This document shows positions 12,060-22,232 of a DNA stretch of 64,000 nucleotides, one piece after another. The translations under genes and the position numbers were made by a program. The DNA lies in the NCBI GenBank assembly GCA_037952775.1, contig JBANAY010000004.1, forward strand, positions 14,012,001 through 14,076,000, given 5' to 3'. Source of the DNA: Clonostachys chloroleuca. Taxonomy: Eukaryota; Ascomycota; Sordariomycetes; Hypocreales; Bionectriaceae. The notes under the pieces were generated by a model. It was not told the origin of the DNA, ran no database searches, and worked only from the letters and a program-made list of their open reading frames with translations. Every line of letters begins with the position of its first letter. Position 1 is the first letter of the stretch.

Positions 12060-12425
12060 GGGACTCAAACTCTGCGCGATGGTGGAGTCCGGATCCCTGT
12101 TAATCTGATTGATAAGATGAATGACCTGTTTTCCATTGCCCTAATAAACGCTAAAATGTAGTCCCAGTCTGCAAAGTTTGTACAGGGGTCTGGGTGAGGC
12201 AGACGTTGATTGACAAAAATAGGGGCACAACTAAACCAGGGATGTTCCAACACGTGATACCAAACCGTGAGAAACCAGAAGTTCAAACTTCCATTCAGAA
12301 TATATATTCTGGCTGTTGAATTGTATTACCATTTCATCAGACACTGTCAATTATTGAGGTCTCTATCGCTTATGGCTGATGTCTAAACATTCGTAGCCCA
12401 CGTCTATTCCATGACTCTACCCGAT
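12060..12425. other. intergenic, no gene seen
   Basis: Lies between the TPR pseudogene start and the MFS gene stop, both on the minus strand. A minus-strand frame at 12065-12286 is protein-like but short and ends in TGA; it may be a further 5' remnant of the TPR gene. Confidence 0.4.
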
Positions 12426-14113
12426 CTACATTTGCACATCCTGAATATACACGAGGAGCACCCAGTTCATGGTAGCCAGAATGGCCAATACCCAAAGAGG
12501 CAACGCGACAAAATTGTGGGAGAGACCCCATCCCAGCATCGAACCACCGACAGTCGGACCTACAATGCGAGCAGCGCTTGAGACGCTGCTTGCGAACCCG
12601 TGCACAAAGCCAAGTAGAGTAGGACTCGGTGCAGAATTGTTGACTAGGATCACCGTCGCTGGGTTGACAAATGTTCGAGATACGACTTGTAAAGCTAGTA
12701 CAGCGGATAGACATGTCCAAATTATTCGCGTATCGTCGGGCATTAACACCAGGTAAGGGAGGAGGATGTATGCACCAATGCTAGCCGGGAGGAACGCGCG
12801 ATACGATCTCTTGACCCCAATTCGGGAGGTGATAATTGGATAGAGAATCAGCTGTAACGGGAGTCCAATAAGTCCGATCGTTGTGTTAGCAAACCCTATT
12901 TTCTGCGTCGAGAGTCCGAGGCCACCGGAGAAGCGGAATGGTAGCTCAAAGCCGTCTTTGGCTGCTTTCGGGGTAGGGAGAAGACTGAACAATATGGAAT
13001 TGAAAGCGGAGACATAAATTGATTGCAAGAACAGTAGCACCAAAGTTAGAGTTACCTACTTTGTGAATATAGCTTTAAAAGGGGGCGTGGCTTGTCAATG
13101 AGCTTTGGTTGACGGGCGTCTGCTGCTTCATGATTCTCATTGTGAGCGGTCGTCTGAGAATGATCATTGCCTGTGATGAGCACGTATCCAGGGTTTTGAT
13201 ACTTTACCGGTCTTCCAGTAAGAAGCTTCCCGAGCTTACGTCCAAAATCCGGCAAATGGCGCCGCTGTGGATGGGTTTCATCAAGGCCGAGGACAATTGC
13301 AAGTGCTGCCATACTGAGGATGGCTGAGAAAAGCAAGTTAGTTAGTGCGTATGGCAACCTTGCCATCCACCAAACGCCATCAATGCCCCCAATTGCTGAC
13401 CCTGGGCCGAACACGCTTGGGAGGGAATGAATAGGGTCGGCGAGAAACCCACTAAGAAGTGGCCCAATGATGACACCGACATTGAAACACATTGGTAGAA
13501 GAAGAAAAGCTCGAGATTGGTATCTTTGAGGGACGTTAGAATGTGGCTGACAGATAACGAAACGAAACTCAGCTTACCGTTTGTCATCAATGATCTCGGA
13601 TATCATCGTTCTAAGTACACCGACGTTTCCATTGAGAGCACCGGCTAGAAATCGGAACATAAATACAAAGTATATCGATGTGGAGAAGCCCATTCCAAGC
13701 GCAGATAAAGAAGAGCCAGAAAGACCAATTATCAGAACTCGTTTGCGTCCCAGGCGAGGGTGATCTGCAGCACGTCCCCACCACATGGATGTTAAACACT
13801 GGGCAGCAGCAAACACAGCAGTCAGATATCCAGCTTGTTTGGCAATCTCAGATGGTTCAAGCCCCGGGCTGAGCCATCGAAGCTGATAGAAGAGGTACGA
13901 TGTCAATGAACGTTCGCTCAAAGGCTCTGCCAACCGAGCCAACACGATGATGGCCAGTTGGCCTTTCTTCGGAATAGATGCCCATGAGACGACTTGGGGC
14001 TCTTCAGGCAAAGGAAGGCTCGTGTATCCTGCTGGCCTTTCGGCGTCAAGAAGGGGGCTCTCAGCTGAAGTCAGCTCGTTTTCTTGGGGCTCGAAGCGCG
14101 GTTTCGGAGTCAT
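12426..14113 (-). CDS. MFS transporter
   Basis: Major facilitator, probably a drug/metabolite or metal-type H+ antiporter in a plasma or vacuolar membrane. Exon 1 13578-14113 carries a cytosolic N-terminus and the first four helices, with the motif A-like WGRAADHPRLGRKRVL. Exon 2 covers TM5-6 and ends in a hydrophilic central loop. Exon 3 12426-13055 carries TM7-12 (…GLGLSTQKIG…, …GPTVGGSMLG…). Intron 1 (13524-13577; GTAAGC, CTAAC, AAAG) is clear. The second junction is ambiguous: a 152-nt intron 13056-13207 (GTAAAG…TAG) keeps frame and gives 493 residues but removes about 48 loop residues that look coding. Without it, a one-base frameshift is needed at about 13056. The family resembles fungal YCR023C/ZRT-like MFS proteins (from memory). 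Confidence 0.8.
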
Positions 14114-15238
14114 GACGGCTAAGTGAAATGAATGAATGACCTCTCACCTAGAATAGAGAAGAAGCGTCAAGACTTTTAAGCCGGGAAGAAAATCCGGGAA
14201 TGAGTGGTTCGAGAGGTTTGTGGTGGGAAGTCATGACTGGTGTGTAATCTAACTAAGAACTCTGTCGATAATCCTCATTGGGTAAAGAGCAAAGAGTCAG
14301 CCGCTTGGTGACATTCAGGCGTGATAGAAATCCCTCATCGGAACTACGCTCCACTTACGATTTGTATGTGATGGTCGGAGGAGAAGGGCCTGAACTACCT
14401 TCAGCTGACAAAATTAAGCGGACAGATATCTCTGTCGCATCGGTATGATACTGTGGGATCCAGCTGAAAGATTATCTTATGGAACATTGCCCCATTGCTA
14501 TCCCTGTTTAGACTGATCAGACACGCGTCTCCCACGGTCACGAACGAGGCGATGGGAGCGTCTCGTGTACCTACATGGCGGCGGTGGACCAGAATCACAG
14601 TGAAGACTTTGGGTGGGCCAACATGCCTGCAATCCGGGGTCGGTTCGGAGGGTGTTTGCTCACAGTGAAAGAGTTGCAACTTCAACATCCCTGCTTTACC
14701 AAGTTCTCCACCGCCCAGTCCCAGATCAGTCCTTGTTGTAGCTCACTAGTAGTTCAACAGATGAGCCAAGTGACGAGCAGTGAAGACTCTGTAGGTTTGC
14801 CTTATCATATACTGTGAGCCGGATAAAGCAATCCTGTGTAGGTACGAAAATGATAATTGCAGCTTCTGTCATAACTAATACACACCTAAGAGTAAACTTG
14901 TAAGCTGTCATCTTCTTCACTCGTGAGCCTTATAGAGCTTGCTCGGTTTCCGAGCAAGACCCGCAGTGACTTGAGATATGCATGGGACCTGGACACTCCA
15001 CAGTGGACACAATTTGACAGGCTATGCATGGATGGGATGGAGTTCGACTGAGCAGGCCGCCGCCAGGAGGAAGAAGCAGGCCCCAATGTGCTCTAAGGAG
15101 CCCTGCCATTTACCTTTTGATTCGGCACATAGATTATCTTATCAATCAAAGACTTCAAAATCATCTCGGTAGTCCTTGAGCCCAGTCATCAAATGTGATT
15201 CATACCAATCCGCCCGTATCAACGTAGGCACGAATATC
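14114..15238. other. intergenic, divergent promoter region
   Basis: Separates the MFS gene (-) from the ferric reductase gene (+), so it contains both promoters. Short open frames at 14401-14817 have no recognisable content. No tRNA or repeat was noticed. Confidence 0.45.
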
Positions 15239-17100
15239 ATGGATACCTTGATCAAGCCGCCGACGCCCAAGCAACTGAAGAATGAGGCAGCGTTAAAAGT
15301 ATACTGTGCTTTTTTATGCACGCTTATTTTCCTTGCTGTTGTAGCTCGCCGGCTACACGTTCTCTTCCAGAAAAATTTCTCAGAATCACGACAGTCTCAG
15401 GGGGCTCAAGATTGTTTCCGAAGGCGCTGCCTCCTGATCCTTAGGTATGGAGAGCTTATCTTTTCTTTTTCAACTCGGTAATTAGACTAATGATGCTTTC
15501 ACAGGCTCTTACGGAAACGAGCCAACAATTTGGTATGGATTGAGAAACCAGCCTGGGGTCTCGTTGTACTGGTTGCAATATACCTTGCCGGCAACATTGC
15601 CCTATCTCCAACCATTCTTGTTCTTTATAGAGTCAACCATTTTGCTTCTAGATTTGGCTGGTTAGTTTTTATACCCTCTTAGTGAATCGGAATGGCGTCT
15701 AAGAGCAATATATCTAGGCTTGCCGCCGCAAATATGGCACTCTGTGTTTTTCTGGCAATGAAGAACACTCCCCTAGGAATTCTCGCAAACACCTCCCATG
15801 CGCATATAAATCGTCTTCATCGCATCGTTGGCTATACTACTGTTTTTTTAGTAGCCATTCATGCTGCACTCTATACTGTTCATTTTGCCCGCAATGGCAA
15901 ATTGCAATCCTTACTGAAATTTGAGGATCTCGCAGGGATGGGCGCCGGGCTTTGCATGCTCATCTTACTGATGGGATACTTCAGGAATCGGCATTACGAG
16001 GTCTTCTACGCAAGCCACATTGCTGGTTTCGTATTTGCTCTTCTACTTACAGACCTTCATCGACCAGATTGGGCGAAGAAACTGCCTATTGTGATGTCCC
16101 TGACTGGTTGTTTGTGGGCGATCGATCGTCTTATTCGAGCATCTAGACTCACATACAACCTCATTAATAACCAGGCCACCCTGTATCCATTACCGGGCGG
16201 CACGACACGTCTGTTACTAACAAAGCCTTCATTGCAATTTGCAAGGCCCGGGTCTCATTGCTTCTTATGGATCCCGCAAGTCAGCATTTACCAAAACCAC
16301 CCATTCACTATCGTCAGCAATGATCATGACGGCCTGGAGTTGGTGATGAAACGATGCGACGGGTTCACCAAACGAGTGTATGACTTGGCCCTCCAGAATC
16401 CCGGTCGCGTGGCCCGGGTTTCTATAGATGGTCCGTATGGCTCGTTGCCCGACACAACTATCTATGACAAGCTCATCTTGATTGCTGGAGGCAGCGGGGG
16501 CGCCTTTACGTTTGGGTTCATGAATTACTACTTCAGCTGCCCTAAACGCACTCTCGTTCAGTCCATTGACTTTATATGGGCTGTGAAGTCTGCCGGTATG
16601 TTAATATTCAGATAAGAGAAAATTTTAGCAATACTGACGAAGAGTTAGAGCATTTGGGATGGTTCGTCAGACATCTGAGACGAATGATAGATTGTGGCTC
16701 GAATATTAATGCCACGATATATATCACGAGCGAAGAGCCAACTCTCTGCGATGATTCTGGGCCAGGCCTAAGACCTGACGACACCCAAGGTGGGCTACAC
16801 TCCATGTCACAACAAATGATAGCTCCGGACGATGTGACTCCAGAATGTGGTGGATCAGAAGTCCTGGGATCCGAGAGGGCTATCAAGGCCATAACAAAGG
16901 ATGCAAATATTATTTACGGCAAACTATGCACGACGGCGGTGGTTCAGGACGCAATGAAAACAGTCAGGAGTCACGATATGGTACTTGTAGCAGCATGCGG
17001 GCCAGCCTCACTAACTGCCAATTTGAGAGCTTCAGTCGAGGATTATGAGAGCCACTTCATTTCCAACATAGACATCTATTGCGAAGATTTTAGTCGTTAA
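15239..17100 (+). CDS. ferric reductase-like transmembrane oxidoreductase
   Basis: FRE/NOX-type flavocytochrome that would move electrons from NADPH via FAD and two hemes across the membrane to ferric/cupric chelates. Four exons: 15239-15444, 15505-15660, 15718-16595 and 16649-17100; 563 residues. The last intron (53 nt) has a GTATGT donor and a CTGAC branch point and removes apparent stops. Several membrane segments precede residue 300, with heme-ligand candidates in HINRLHRIVGY, IHAALYTVHF, ASHIAGF and TDLH. The FAD motif HPFT is at residue 315, the NADPH loop GGSGG at about 378 and CGPASL near the C-terminus. The expected terminal F-x-W is replaced by FSR, so the aromatic that normally stacks on FAD is absent. 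It lies just upstream of an MFS carrier on the same strand. Iron regulation is inferred from the family only. Confidence 0.9.
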
Positions 17101-17759
17101 TAGAATGGTGAGAGTCCGAGTATAAAAAACAGCAACGGATGATGCCCAAATCGACATCTTAACACAATGAACGTAGTTGATAGACATATGGAGTGTGTTC
17201 CTAGGTTTTGTAATATGATGAGTAAATGCATGTTTCTCTCTATCTTGGTCTAAGTGGCCACCAATGCAGACTTCTCGCCGATGACGGCGTGACCTGATAT
17301 GAGCAGACTAGACCCTTGATGTGATCCCATGTGCCCAGCAAAGTCCGTAAGGATAGATGGTTGCACCCTTGTAGGTGGATACAGTTAGGGCAAAGTAAGG
17401 GGTGTGCTACGAGCTATCCAAGGATGCTAGTTTGGGGCTCCACTGGCATATTGAGTGGCACACTACCCACCTCATCCTTGAAGACCTTGACAAAATACCG
17501 CATGCGAACGATCAGTTTAGGGGTGCTCAGTGGATGTGTTCATGAAAATCAATCCTGGTGTCGTCTGTGGATCAGTGGCGTGTATGGAACAAGGCTGTGC
17601 CCCACGGTAAATTTATCAGATTTCAAGATTAGATGGCCTGAGGTGTAGATATAAAGTCCGCCATCGCGGTGTGACTTCCTGGACTTTCCCTTCACTTCAC
17701 CATCCCTATCTGTTATCCTTGTCTTTCCCTGGCTACAGAAAGCATTGAGAATTCCCATT
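17101..17759. other. intergenic, no gene seen
   Basis: Region between two same-strand genes, containing the reductase 3' end and the promoter of the MFS carrier. A TATAAA-like site (GATATAAAGTC) lies at about 17649-17656, 100 nt before the next ATG. Confidence 0.5.
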
Positions 17760-19751
17760 ATGGCTTCGGAAATGACTGCCTCTGGAGCTATGCCTCCTAA
17801 GGAGGGCGTCGTTGTCACGTCCAACTTTCACGAATCTGAGGAGAAGAATCAAGCTAGGGTTGACAGCCACGAAGCAACCGATTCCGAGGAGCCTCATGAG
17901 GACTTCCCATGGACTTGGAAAACTGTTGCCCTTTGCTGCGGTGTTGCACTCTCCTTTGGTTCGTCATTTGCGGAGAATATCCTGGGACCACTTAAGAGCA
18001 CGTTGATAAAAGAACTGGATATCAACAACGCCAAGGTAAGATGAGGCCCTTTAAAGCACAATATCGATGTTTTTAGCATTACCTATATTATCAAAACTTA
18101 ACATATCTTGCGTAGTATGGGGCGATTTCATCTGCAACTTCGCTTGTGAATACCGTCTTGCCAATCATAGGCGGATATGGACTTGATTACTACGGCGTTG
18201 AATGGTATGTCCACAACACAATCTGAGAATGAGGAAGAGCCTAAGAAACCTGCCGCTATGGCAGAATTACTTCTTGATTTATGCGAATAGCGCTGACTCG
18301 ATACCACAATTAATAGGGGCTCCATGGCATGCTCGATTTTCATTTTCATCGGAGCTATAGTTAGCGCAGCGGGATCTAACCAAGATACCTTCAGCCTTGT
18401 CCTTGCCGGCCGAATTATCATGGGCTTTGGTAGCACAGTCATTGAAACTTGCACTTCCAAGGTAAGTCTCCCTTTGAGGTGATCTGTACCTTGATCTTTG
18501 TATTGACATCTCCTGTGAAGATTCTTGCCCATTGGTTTCAACACAGAGGCCTTGGATTCGTTTACGGTTTGGATTTGTCCATCGGTAAGCACCGCAGACC
18601 TGTGAAAAATTGCCCGATGCAGCGTTTCTAACAGTCATTACAATTTTCAAGGCAAACTTATTGTCCTCATTGCCAAAGCTACAGCTATTCCAATGCGGGA
18701 TGCATCTAGTTTCTGGGGCTGGTCACTATGGATTCCAGCCATCGTCTGTTTTGCCAACCTGCTACAGAATATCTTCTACTTTTGGTGGGCTCGATCAAGG
18801 CCAGAGTGGACTCACATGCCAACCGGCCAGAAAGCAAAGAGACTTGAGAAAAAGCGCCTGAGAGAGCAAGCCAATGACCAATTGATCACTGACACTGCAT
18901 CTGTTACGAGCCGAGCCAGCTGGACAAGTTATATTCCCGACTGGAGGGTGTTGACACGCGTGCCGCGTTTCTTCTGGCTCGTGGTGTGCACCCAGATTCT
19001 CCAGGCTGGAGTAGTCGGTGGCTTCAACGGCCTCAACGCCGATATCATTCGCGTGACTCGAGGCTCTACTGAGCAGATCGCTGGCTACACCTCCGCCGTC
19101 CAGCAAGTGATACCTGTTGTCTGCGCACCCATGGTCGGGGCTTACTTCGACTTCTTCGGGCACAGGATGCTCTTCGTCAGTTTGACTTCCGCAATTTGGA
19201 TTCTTGTATATTGCCTCATCGGATTCAGCAAGGTCAACGCCCTTGGCGGGATGGTTATTGCATCATTTGCATCAGCCATGAATGCCTTGCCGTTCATCGC
19301 CTCTATCCCCCTTATGGTACCCAACCAGACGGAGCTAGGCCTTGTCTTCGGCATCTGGAAGGCTTTCAATAACTGTGCAAGTGTCATTGTTGATATGATT
19401 GCTGGCAAGCTGCAAGACATCACCCCCGGAGGCACATATGAGCGCGTGATCGCCTTCTTCGTCGCGGTTAAGGGATTAGAATTCTGTCTGGGTCTCTTCT
19501 ATGGCCTCCTTGATAGGAAGTACGTTTCTTCTCAGCACTATAAAGTGATGATATCAAGCTAATATTATTACAGATATCTTGCAGGCATTCTCACTCTAAG
19601 TGAGAAGAAGCGTCTCGTGTTGGAGAGGGAGGGTAAGACTGAGTTGTATATTGGCCAGAAGCCTGGGAAGCGATTCACTATTGTGGGGCTTTCGATGCTC
19701 CTTAGTTTGGTGATCATTGCTTGGGTCCTTTTCATTATGTTCTCCATCTAG
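17760..19751 (+). CDS. MFS transporter, MFSD1-like
   Basis: Twelve-helix major facilitator. Six exons (17760-18035, 18116-18204, 18317-18461, 18521-18584, 18652-19519, 19574-19751) join in frame to 539 residues. All five introns have GTAAG/GTATG/GTACG donors and AG acceptors. Features: acidic N-terminus, AISSATSLVNTVLPIIGGYG in the first half, GRIIMGFGS before TM5, a long basic loop (KAKRLEKKRLRE) between the two halves, and a final single helix at the C-terminus. The pattern resembles the MFSD1 family (lysosomal/vacuolar dipeptide or small-solute carriers in animals); substrate in fungi is unknown. It follows a ferric reductase by 0.66 kb on the same strand, which could hint at a joint role in metal handling, though co-orientation alone is weak evidence. 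Confidence 0.88.
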
Positions 19752-20699
19752 AGTGTCCTTCTCGGGAGGACAGCTTGAGACAGCCTAATGATCTGTTTGT
19801 AAGGGTTCTATACAATAGAACTAAACACCTTCCGAAAACCATCGATCTGGCACGATAATCATATCGAGCAATTACTTACATGGGCAACTAACACGAAAAA
19901 AAGAGAAATGGTATCAACACACAAGAAAGAGGATTCAGATATCATATGTCGCGTCTCTTGATAAACTTTCGTGCGGCACTGCCGTCTGTATCAAATGTGC
20001 TTGTTTGTTCAACAACCTTCCTCGTGATGGGGACACTTCTTGATAGATTGTTTCCAGGAGTTGGTTGAAAGTGTGGTAATAGCCGCAGGATTGTATTGAT
20101 AAAAACAGATTACGGTAAGATTGCAGGAACGCCTCTATGTAGCCACCATCGACCCCTTGACTCCTGTGGCGGCGTAAACAATATGTCCCTTATGCATGCT
20201 GTTGTCCATCTTTGGAGGATTAAGGTCATGCATTACAATAATGCAGGCTGGTCAACATCATAGCTGCCTCTATCATTTAGGATCTACTCACTCGACTAGT
20301 ATCAACCTCTTCCTTTATGTCTCCAATCATGCTAAGATACCTCTCCAAGCTGACATACCTCTACTCTTATTCGTTTAATTGCTGCCCATATATATTCGGT
20401 CTCAGTATAGTGTATCTATATCGCTGACCCCTTGATCTGAAAAGCGCTATGACGAATAGAAATTTTTACAGAACTATGTTGCTTTATCCGCTACCATATA
20501 ACAAGGAGCTGTAACATACAGCCGGAACTGCTACGTGAAGATTTAATTTTTCTCTGTGATTTCTTGAGACTACATGTTATATTTCGGAAAGGGACTTGAT
20601 GATAGTGGGCTAATAACGGTTCATTTGCTGAGACTCTGGTATTAGCTCGAATAAATGTTCCAAAGAAGAAAAAGATAATCCGTGATAGGAACAGATTCC
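19752..20699. other. intergenic between convergent genes
   Basis: 3' flanks of the MFS carrier (+) and the F-box-like gene (-). AT-rich in places; no gene, RNA or repeat was recognised. Confidence 0.5.
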
Positions 20700-22232
20700 T
20701 CAACGTTGCAAGAGATTCAGCAGCTGTTGCAGGGAAGTTTCGTTCAACAATTGCTTTCCCACAACCAAGTGCTCAATGACTACTACATGACTTGGGGCCC
20801 CGCAAGGGTCATAATCCCAATACCTAACAGATAGTTTATGCCTTGTGTTATCCAGTTTCGCTTTTTCCTCCCATAATTCCACTGCCTGACCGCTGAATCT
20901 GGCGCCCCAGCTACTATCAAGCGAGATCTGTGGTTTTCCTCCTTTCTTGAGTCCATAGATGAATATACACGGCTGTTGTGGCCTGGCAGTCCATAACTCG
21001 AAGATTTTAATATTGGGCATTACCTTGGCTGCAAGCGCCGCAGAGCAAAGTAACCGATCTTGGCCCTCCAGAGTCAAATGAGAGGTATATAGAGAGAGAC
21101 GCTCCAGGTTACGCCAGCGCATATCTCGCGGAGGCTTGGTTGTTTCGGGTAAAAAAGCAAAGAAGAAATCCTGTGCATCAACGCCCATTGCGGCATGAAG
21201 GCACTCCAGATTGCGACTCGACCTTGCCAACGTCTGCCCCAGTGTCCGGTTCGCCCTCTTGTGTTGGTTCCGTCTGTGATAAGTGGGGTTAAGGTCTTCG
21301 AAGAATGAGATAAACCTAAGACTCCTTTTAGACTTCAAGACTTCAAAGAGTTGCTGATGCTCTTCGTCTCGAATATCCTTGCCTTTGAATGAGGCTGTAT
21401 CTATACCTCGCCATGGCTCGTATTCAAACCTTACCAGGCGGTTGAGGGATTCAATGATTGGCACTAGGGCCTTAGCCACAGAGAAATGGCGAAAGTATTG
21501 CCGTCGGATCGTAAAACTCTTAACAACGCCGACTTTTGGCAAAACCCGTCTCCATCGTCGGGAAGATGGGGCCCGAAGGTCAAAACGCAGCCCCCTGGGA
21601 TGCCCGAACACGCGCAGTAGAGCGTCATTTTTCACCGCACGAGTAGGATGCCCATTCTCCCACCGATGAAATTCATCTTTATAAACCCTCGGAGGCGGTG
21701 TATGCAGGGACCAGGCGGTATCGTTGGCCCTCACAAATAGGTCTTGACAGTAGTGATCAGTGTCGCTCGGCGAATGAACACTGAGTTCCAATGTGAGACC
21801 TCTCCGTTCCTGCTCGACTTCTTTGTTCCTAGGCCAGGTAGATAATATCCCTAGAAGATCCCACACGGCGTTGGTGAAGATGTATTTATTAGCGACATCT
21901 TCATCGGTAGACTCTGGTGTCCCGCATCTACTGCAGTCGTATGTTGCGAGTTCAATGCGCAGCCAGATCCACCGCACGAATGATGTACGCTGGTGACGGG
22001 CGAGGATTTTACCAAATTGAGAAACGTCGCCTTGATGTAGTATAAGTCGTTTAAAATTTTCTTTTTCAAAATATGCTTGCCATCCTTGACACACCGCGGC
22101 ACAGGTGGACAGCATACGCGGCCTAGTCATGAGGTCTGGAATACCCACATCTGGAAGTGAATTGGACTCAGGCTCGAGAAGCATCCTGCATACTTCTATT
22201 TGGAGCTCGGGCGGTAGACTGCTCCAACTCAT
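20700..22232 (-). CDS. F-box-like protein
   Basis: Intronless, 510 residues. The N-terminus MSWSSLPPELQIEVCRMLL followed at about residue 40 by STCAAVCQGWQAYFEKENF is an F-box, the SKP1-binding module of SCF ubiquitin ligases. The remainder is an alpha/beta region with Trp and Arg patches (RWIWLRIELATYDC, NLERLSLYTS, IKIFELW) as in a large family of lineage-expanded fungal F-box proteins; no classical LRR or WD40 repeats are obvious. Start chosen at the ATG just before the F-box. The nearest neighbour on the other side is an APH-type kinase gene 2.1 kb away in divergent orientation. The substrate is unknown. Confidence 0.85.
   Translation of the reverse strand: MSWSSLPPELQIEVCRMLLEPESNSLPDVGIPDLMTRPRMLSTCAAVCQGWQAYFEKENFKRLILHQGDVSQFGKILARHQRTSFVRWIWLRIELATYDCSRCGTPESTDEDVANKYIFTNAVWDLLGILSTWPRNKEVEQERRGLTLELSVHSPSDTDHYCQDLFVRANDTAWSLHTPPPRVYKDEFHRWENGHPTRAVKNDALLRVFGHPRGLRFDLRAPSSRRWRRVLPKVGVVKSFTIRRQYFRHFSVAKALVPIIESLNRLVRFEYEPWRGIDTASFKGKDIRDEEHQQLFEVLKSKRSLRFISFFEDLNPTYHRRNQHKRANRTLGQTLARSSRNLECLHAAMGVDAQDFFFAFLPETTKPPRDMRWRNLERLSLYTSHLTLEGQDRLLCSAALAAKVMPNIKIFELWTARPQQPCIFIYGLKKGGKPQISLDSSWGARFSGQAVELWEEKAKLDNTRHKLSVRYWDYDPCGAPSHVVVIEHLVVGKQLLNETSLQQLLNLLQR

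Noticed and set aside
16596..16611. 16-nt GTATGT…CAG intron in the ferric reductase gene
   Set aside because: Too short and leads to a stop; the 53-nt choice ending at 16648 has a CTGAC branch point and keeps the conserved protein continuous.
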